Source: Thermomicrobiaceae bacterium (GTDB lineage: Bacteria; Chloroflexota; Chloroflexia; Thermomicrobiales; Thermomicrobiaceae). Taken from it: 8,270 nt of DNA. Position 1 is the first letter of the stretch; each line of letters opens with the position of its first letter. Where the stretch lies: positions 1-8,270 of the forward strand of contig SLFF01000448.1 of assembly GCA_007124395.1 (NCBI GenBank), written 5' to 3'. Position numbers and translations under genes: made by a program. The notes under the pieces were generated by a model that was not told the DNA's origin, made no database searches, and saw only the letters and a program-made list of their open reading frames with translations. Positions 5,971 through 8,270 of the stretch are shown here, piece after piece.

Positions 5971-6843
5971 TCAGCCGGCTTGATCGATACCGAGAAATCG
6001 CAGGAGAACTGCATCGATCTGGTCGTCGGTAAGAATGCGCTCTTCCAGATTCTCGGCTCCGGCCCACTTCTCGAGTGCGCCAGCCACAACGTCGGAGCCA
6101 ACTCCGGAAGCCGTATCCAGATAGCCGAGCTCGGCCAGTCGTGCCGCGATCTGCTGGTTCAGTGGGTCAGTCAACGGAACGAGTACGACGTCATCGGTTC
6201 CGAAGTACACCGAATGCACCTCGTAGAGCCGGCGCAGTTCGTCGATCGGTGTCGGATGATCTTCAACGTGAAGATCCAGCAATCGATCGGTTCCACCACC
6301 GTACCCGGCCCGCTCACGAACGATATAGATCGCGGCGGATTGCTGACCCCGGCTATCGCCTCCGGCGATCTGTCCTGCTTCCAGCGCACTGATGAGACGA
6401 TGGGCGAACGGCCCTGATGTTGACTCGTAGGCATCGGCCATCGCTTCGGTCGTATCCTGGCTGACCAGAATGTTGCCCTGAACGCAGTAGCCGTCGCCGG
6501 TCTTTCCACCTGCCCACGGTGAGCAATCCGGCCCGGTGAAGTTTGCCGCGTTTCCGGCCCGATCGACAAGTCCGATTTGACGCACGTCTCGTCCGGGATC
6601 CGATGCAGCGAGGTAGGAAATGACATCCGGAGCGGCCCATCCGGCTTGCAGCAGCGCCAGCGCTCGGGTTCCCCATGAGGTGTTTGCGTGTGCCTGGGTG
6701 GCAACTGCGCCGACGCTGGCCTCGGCCCAGCCAACCACTGCCCCGACGCCGAAGAACTTCGACTGCACGGCGATGCCGAAGTCTCCGGTGTCTGGATCCC
6801 GGGCGACGCTCGAAAACGTGCTGACGCATGGTTGGTGAGTCAT
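5971..6843 (-). CDS. DUF1028 (Ntn-hydrolase-like) protein with C-terminal peptidoglycan-binding-like domain
   Basis: This 290-residue protein has the DUF1028 signature. STFSSVARDPDTGDFGIAV (8-26), QSKFFGVGAVVGWAEASVGA (27-46), ATQAHANTSWG (48-58), VQGNILVSQDTTEAMA (121-136) and GGDSRGQQSAAIYIV (161-175) are all characteristic. DUF1028 is placed in the Ntn-hydrolase fold group, but its reaction is unknown, and I cannot tell whether the N-terminus is processed to expose a nucleophile (C6, S8 and T9 are candidates). The last 75 residues (about 215-290) resemble the small helical domain often attached to this family and labelled putative peptidoglycan-binding. No signal peptide is visible, so it appears cytoplasmic. 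The ATG at 6843 is chosen over an open upstream extension because AGGAAAG precedes it and family homology begins there. It starts 20 bp after the ABM gene. Confidence 0.88.
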   Translation of the reverse strand: MTHQPCVSTFSSVARDPDTGDFGIAVQSKFFGVGAVVGWAEASVGAVATQAHANTSWGTRALALLQAGWAAPDVISYLAASDPGRDVRQIGLVDRAGNAANFTGPDCSPWAGGKTGDGYCVQGNILVSQDTTEAMADAYESTSGPFAHRLISALEAGQIAGGDSRGQQSAAIYIVRERAGYGGGTDRLLDLHVEDHPTPIDELRRLYEVHSVYFGTDDVVLVPLTDPLNQQIAARLAELGYLDTASGVGSDVVAGALEKWAGAENLEERILTDDQIDAVLLRFLGIDQAG

Positions 6844-6863
6844 GGCTGCGCTTTCCTGGTAGG

Positions 6864-7178
6864 TCAGGTCGGTTTCTTCTCCGGCAGAATGCCGTTCTCG
6901 ATGACGTGATAGCCCTGGATTTCTGGCGCATCGTCCATGAGGTGGTAAGCATGCTCGCCCAGCAGGGCGACGATTCCTGTTCCTGCCGCGGATGCTGCCT
7001 CTTCGGAATCCCAGTACATCATTGCCATACCGCAGCATGCGTGTTGCCGCATGAGCAACGTTGAGCCCACGAACCCGTCGAACGTGCGTGCATGATCGGC
7101 AATGGTCCGATAGACCTCCTGGATGTCAGAGATCTCGGTTTCCTTGCGGCAAGTGAAATTCAGCACGCGTACAAACAT
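6864..7178 (-). CDS. Small ABM-like (dimeric alpha/beta barrel) protein
   Basis: This 104-residue protein has the pattern of antibiotic-biosynthesis-monooxygenase-like or stress-responsive alpha/beta barrel domains. A first strand MFVRVLNFT is followed by a helix (about 16-31), then GFVGSTLLM (35-43), MAMMYWDSEEAASAA (51-65) and a final EIQGYHVIE (86-94). Members form dimers and include heme-degrading enzymes, quinone monooxygenases and many proteins of unknown job, so no reaction is assigned. The ATG at 7178 has AGGAAGGG about ten bases upstream. The frame is open a further 59 codons to a TTG at 7355, including a hydrophobic stretch, but that extension lies antisense to the trehalose synthase start and is not part of the family fold. 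Probable first gene of an operon with DUF1028 and YibE/F. Confidence 0.8.
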   Translation of the reverse strand: MFVRVLNFTCRKETEISDIQEVYRTIADHARTFDGFVGSTLLMRQHACCGMAMMYWDSEEAASAAGTGIVALLGEHAYHLMDDAPEIQGYHVIENGILPEKKPT

Positions 7179-7314
7179 GGCGCTCTGCCCTTCCTGTAGT
7201 GATCGGACGTCAACAGCGTAGGTCACACGTGCCAGGTGCTCCTCGATATGGTGCCGGTATTCGGTCGGCGCTGTCTTCAATCCAGTTGCCGCAGATAGTA
7301 TCATCACCGTCACG
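7179..7314. promoter_or_regulatory. Divergent intergenic region between ABM and trehalose synthase genes
   Basis: These 136 bases must hold the start signals for both the ABM-DUF1028-YibE/F run and the trehalose synthase. On the plus strand TAGTAT (7296-7301) could serve as a -10 box, but no good -35 lies 17 bases upstream, and initiation there would leave only a few bases before the ATG at 7315. On the minus strand a TTGACG (7213-7208) is visible without a matching -10. No strong palindrome or riboswitch-like structure was seen. Assignment is by position only. Confidence 0.3.
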
Positions 7315-8270
7315 ATGAGGAACAGTGCGAGTCTGGATGGGGGAGCTTTGCTCAATCTGGTCGATATCGCTGCCGAGAAACTCGATGACTATCTGCCACT
7401 GATTACGCGGGAGCAGGCTGACAAGCTTCGCGACCTCTCCGAGCGTTTGAAGGGGCACCGGATTCTCCACGTGAATGCGACCCCCTATGGTGGTGGGGTG
7501 TCTGAACTCCTGCGTTCAGCACTGGCACTGCAACGGGGACTGGGTCTGGCGGTCGACTGGCGAGTTATCGCTGGCGAGACCAAGTTTTTTGAGGTTACCA
7601 AGCGGTTTCACAATGCACTGCAGGGGGCACCTTATGCACTTCCCGAAGAGGATCGGGATACGTACCTGCTGCAGAACAGCTTCAATGCGCATCAGTTTGG
7701 TCACGATTATGACCTGGTGATTATTCACGACCCTCAGCCCGTTCCGTTGCTCCAGATGCACGGACGAGGCGACGCCAAGTGGGTCTGGCGATGTCACATC
7801 GACACTTCCGAACCTAACCGGGCGGTGCTCGATTTCCTCAAGCCGTACATCGACGAATATGACGCCCTGATCTTTACCCTGGACAAATTTGTTCCGGATG
7901 ATCTTCGAGATCATAAGATCAAGCTGATTCCGCCGGGAATTGACCCACTGAGCCCCAAGAATTTTGATCTGACACCGGAGCAGTGCCGGCGGATCATGTC
8001 ATGGGTGGGGGTGGATCCCTCCCGACCAGTGTTGACGCAGGTCTCGCGGTTCGATCCGTGGAAAGATCCGCTGGGAGTGATCCGCATTTTCCGTGAGGCC
8101 CGCAAGCAGGTGCCTGGCTTGCAGCTAGCGTTGCTCGGTTCGATGGCGCTGGACGATCCGGAAGCGTGGGATCTGATGGCAGAGATCCGTGAGGAGTCAA
8201 ATGGGGACGATGATATTCTGGTCTCCACGAATCTCACGGGAATCGGCAATATGGAGGTCAATGTCTTTCA
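7315..8270 (+). CDS. treT: Trehalose synthase, GT4 glycosyltransferase of TreT type (partial, cut by right edge)
   Basis: The frame is open from 7315 to the window end (318 codons, no stop); about a quarter of the protein is missing. It matches the trehalose glycosyltransferring synthase type, which joins NDP-glucose and glucose to make trehalose, a compatible solute and stress protectant. Landmarks are RILHVNATPYGGGVSELLRS (49-68, first Rossmann domain glycine loop), FFEVTKRFHNALQG (91-104), IIHDPQPVPLL (136-146), WRCHIDTSEPN (158-168), YDALIFTLDKFVP (182-194), IPPGIDPLSPKN (205-216) and SRFDPWKDPLGVI (244-256), the second-domain donor site including K250. The first ATG at 7315 has no clear ribosome binding site. 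A TTG at 7348 (giving MLNLVDIAAEKL) fits homologue N-termini better but its GGAG lies only two bases upstream. Divergent from the ABM gene. Donor nucleotide and exact acceptor cannot be read from sequence. Confidence 0.9.
   Translation, partial: MRNSASLDGGALLNLVDIAAEKLDDYLPLITREQADKLRDLSERLKGHRILHVNATPYGGGVSELLRSALALQRGLGLAVDWRVIAGETKFFEVTKRFHNALQGAPYALPEEDRDTYLLQNSFNAHQFGHDYDLVIIHDPQPVPLLQMHGRGDAKWVWRCHIDTSEPNRAVLDFLKPYIDEYDALIFTLDKFVPDDLRDHKIKLIPPGIDPLSPKNFDLTPEQCRRIMSWVGVDPSRPVLTQVSRFDPWKDPLGVIRIFREARKQVPGLQLALLGSMALDDPEAWDLMAEIREESNGDDDILVSTNLTGIGNMEVNVF

Noticed and set aside
5971..6734. Alternative-frame ORFs, on either strand, within the DUF1028 gene
   Set aside because: Arginine- and proline-rich or composition-biased products typical of shadow frames, without ribosome binding sites; the DUF1028 frame has clear family motifs throughout.
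7911..8261. Minus-strand open frame opposite the trehalose synthase
   Set aside because: Serine/arginine-rich shadow frame opposite a strongly conserved GT4 gene.

Overview
The window is ordinary chromosomal DNA from a bacterium with moderately high GC. It carries ten protein-coding genes, two of them cut by the window edges. No RNA genes, insertion sequences, CRISPR arrays or phage genes were seen. SucCD, paired YtxH-type small membrane proteins, a rhomboid protease, a YibE/F protein, a DUF1028 protein and a TreT-type trehalose synthase, together with GTG and TTG starts and plain Shine-Dalgarno sites, suggest a Chloroflexota (Thermomicrobia-like) or related Gram-positive-type lineage. This placement is an inference from protein style, not a computed result.

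Left block, minus strand (1-3027). sucC and sucD encode the two subunits of succinyl-CoA synthetase and form a tight operon (20 bp gap). It ends in a textbook intrinsic terminator (938-981). Downstream on the same strand, after a 274 bp gap containing a perfect palindrome and an imperfect hairpin, lie a LysE/RhtB amino-acid exporter and the first 22 codons of a gene that runs off the left edge, probably co-transcribed with the exporter.

Middle block, plus strand (3131-4706). A divergent promoter region carries a perfect 8+8 bp palindrome beside an extended -10 box. It is followed by two tandem small YtxH-like membrane proteins (117 and 55 aa) and a rhomboid intramembrane protease with an intact Ser/His dyad. 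A 9 bp perfect hairpin sits directly after the rhomboid stop codon, where this block meets the convergent minus-strand operon.

Right block. On the minus strand, in transcription order, lie a small ABM-type alpha/beta-barrel protein, a DUF1028 Ntn-hydrolase-fold protein and a YibE/F multipass membrane protein with a His-rich tail. Gaps are 20 and 61 bp, so they probably form one operon of unknown purpose. Divergent from it, a GT4 trehalose synthase (TreT type) runs off the right edge.

Functionally the window mixes central metabolism (TCA cycle), export, envelope/stress proteins and compatible-solute synthesis. I found no clear new system. The best leads are the ABM-DUF1028-YibE/F operon, the YtxH pair next to a rhomboid protease, and the operator-like palindrome in the sucC/ytxH divergent promoter.
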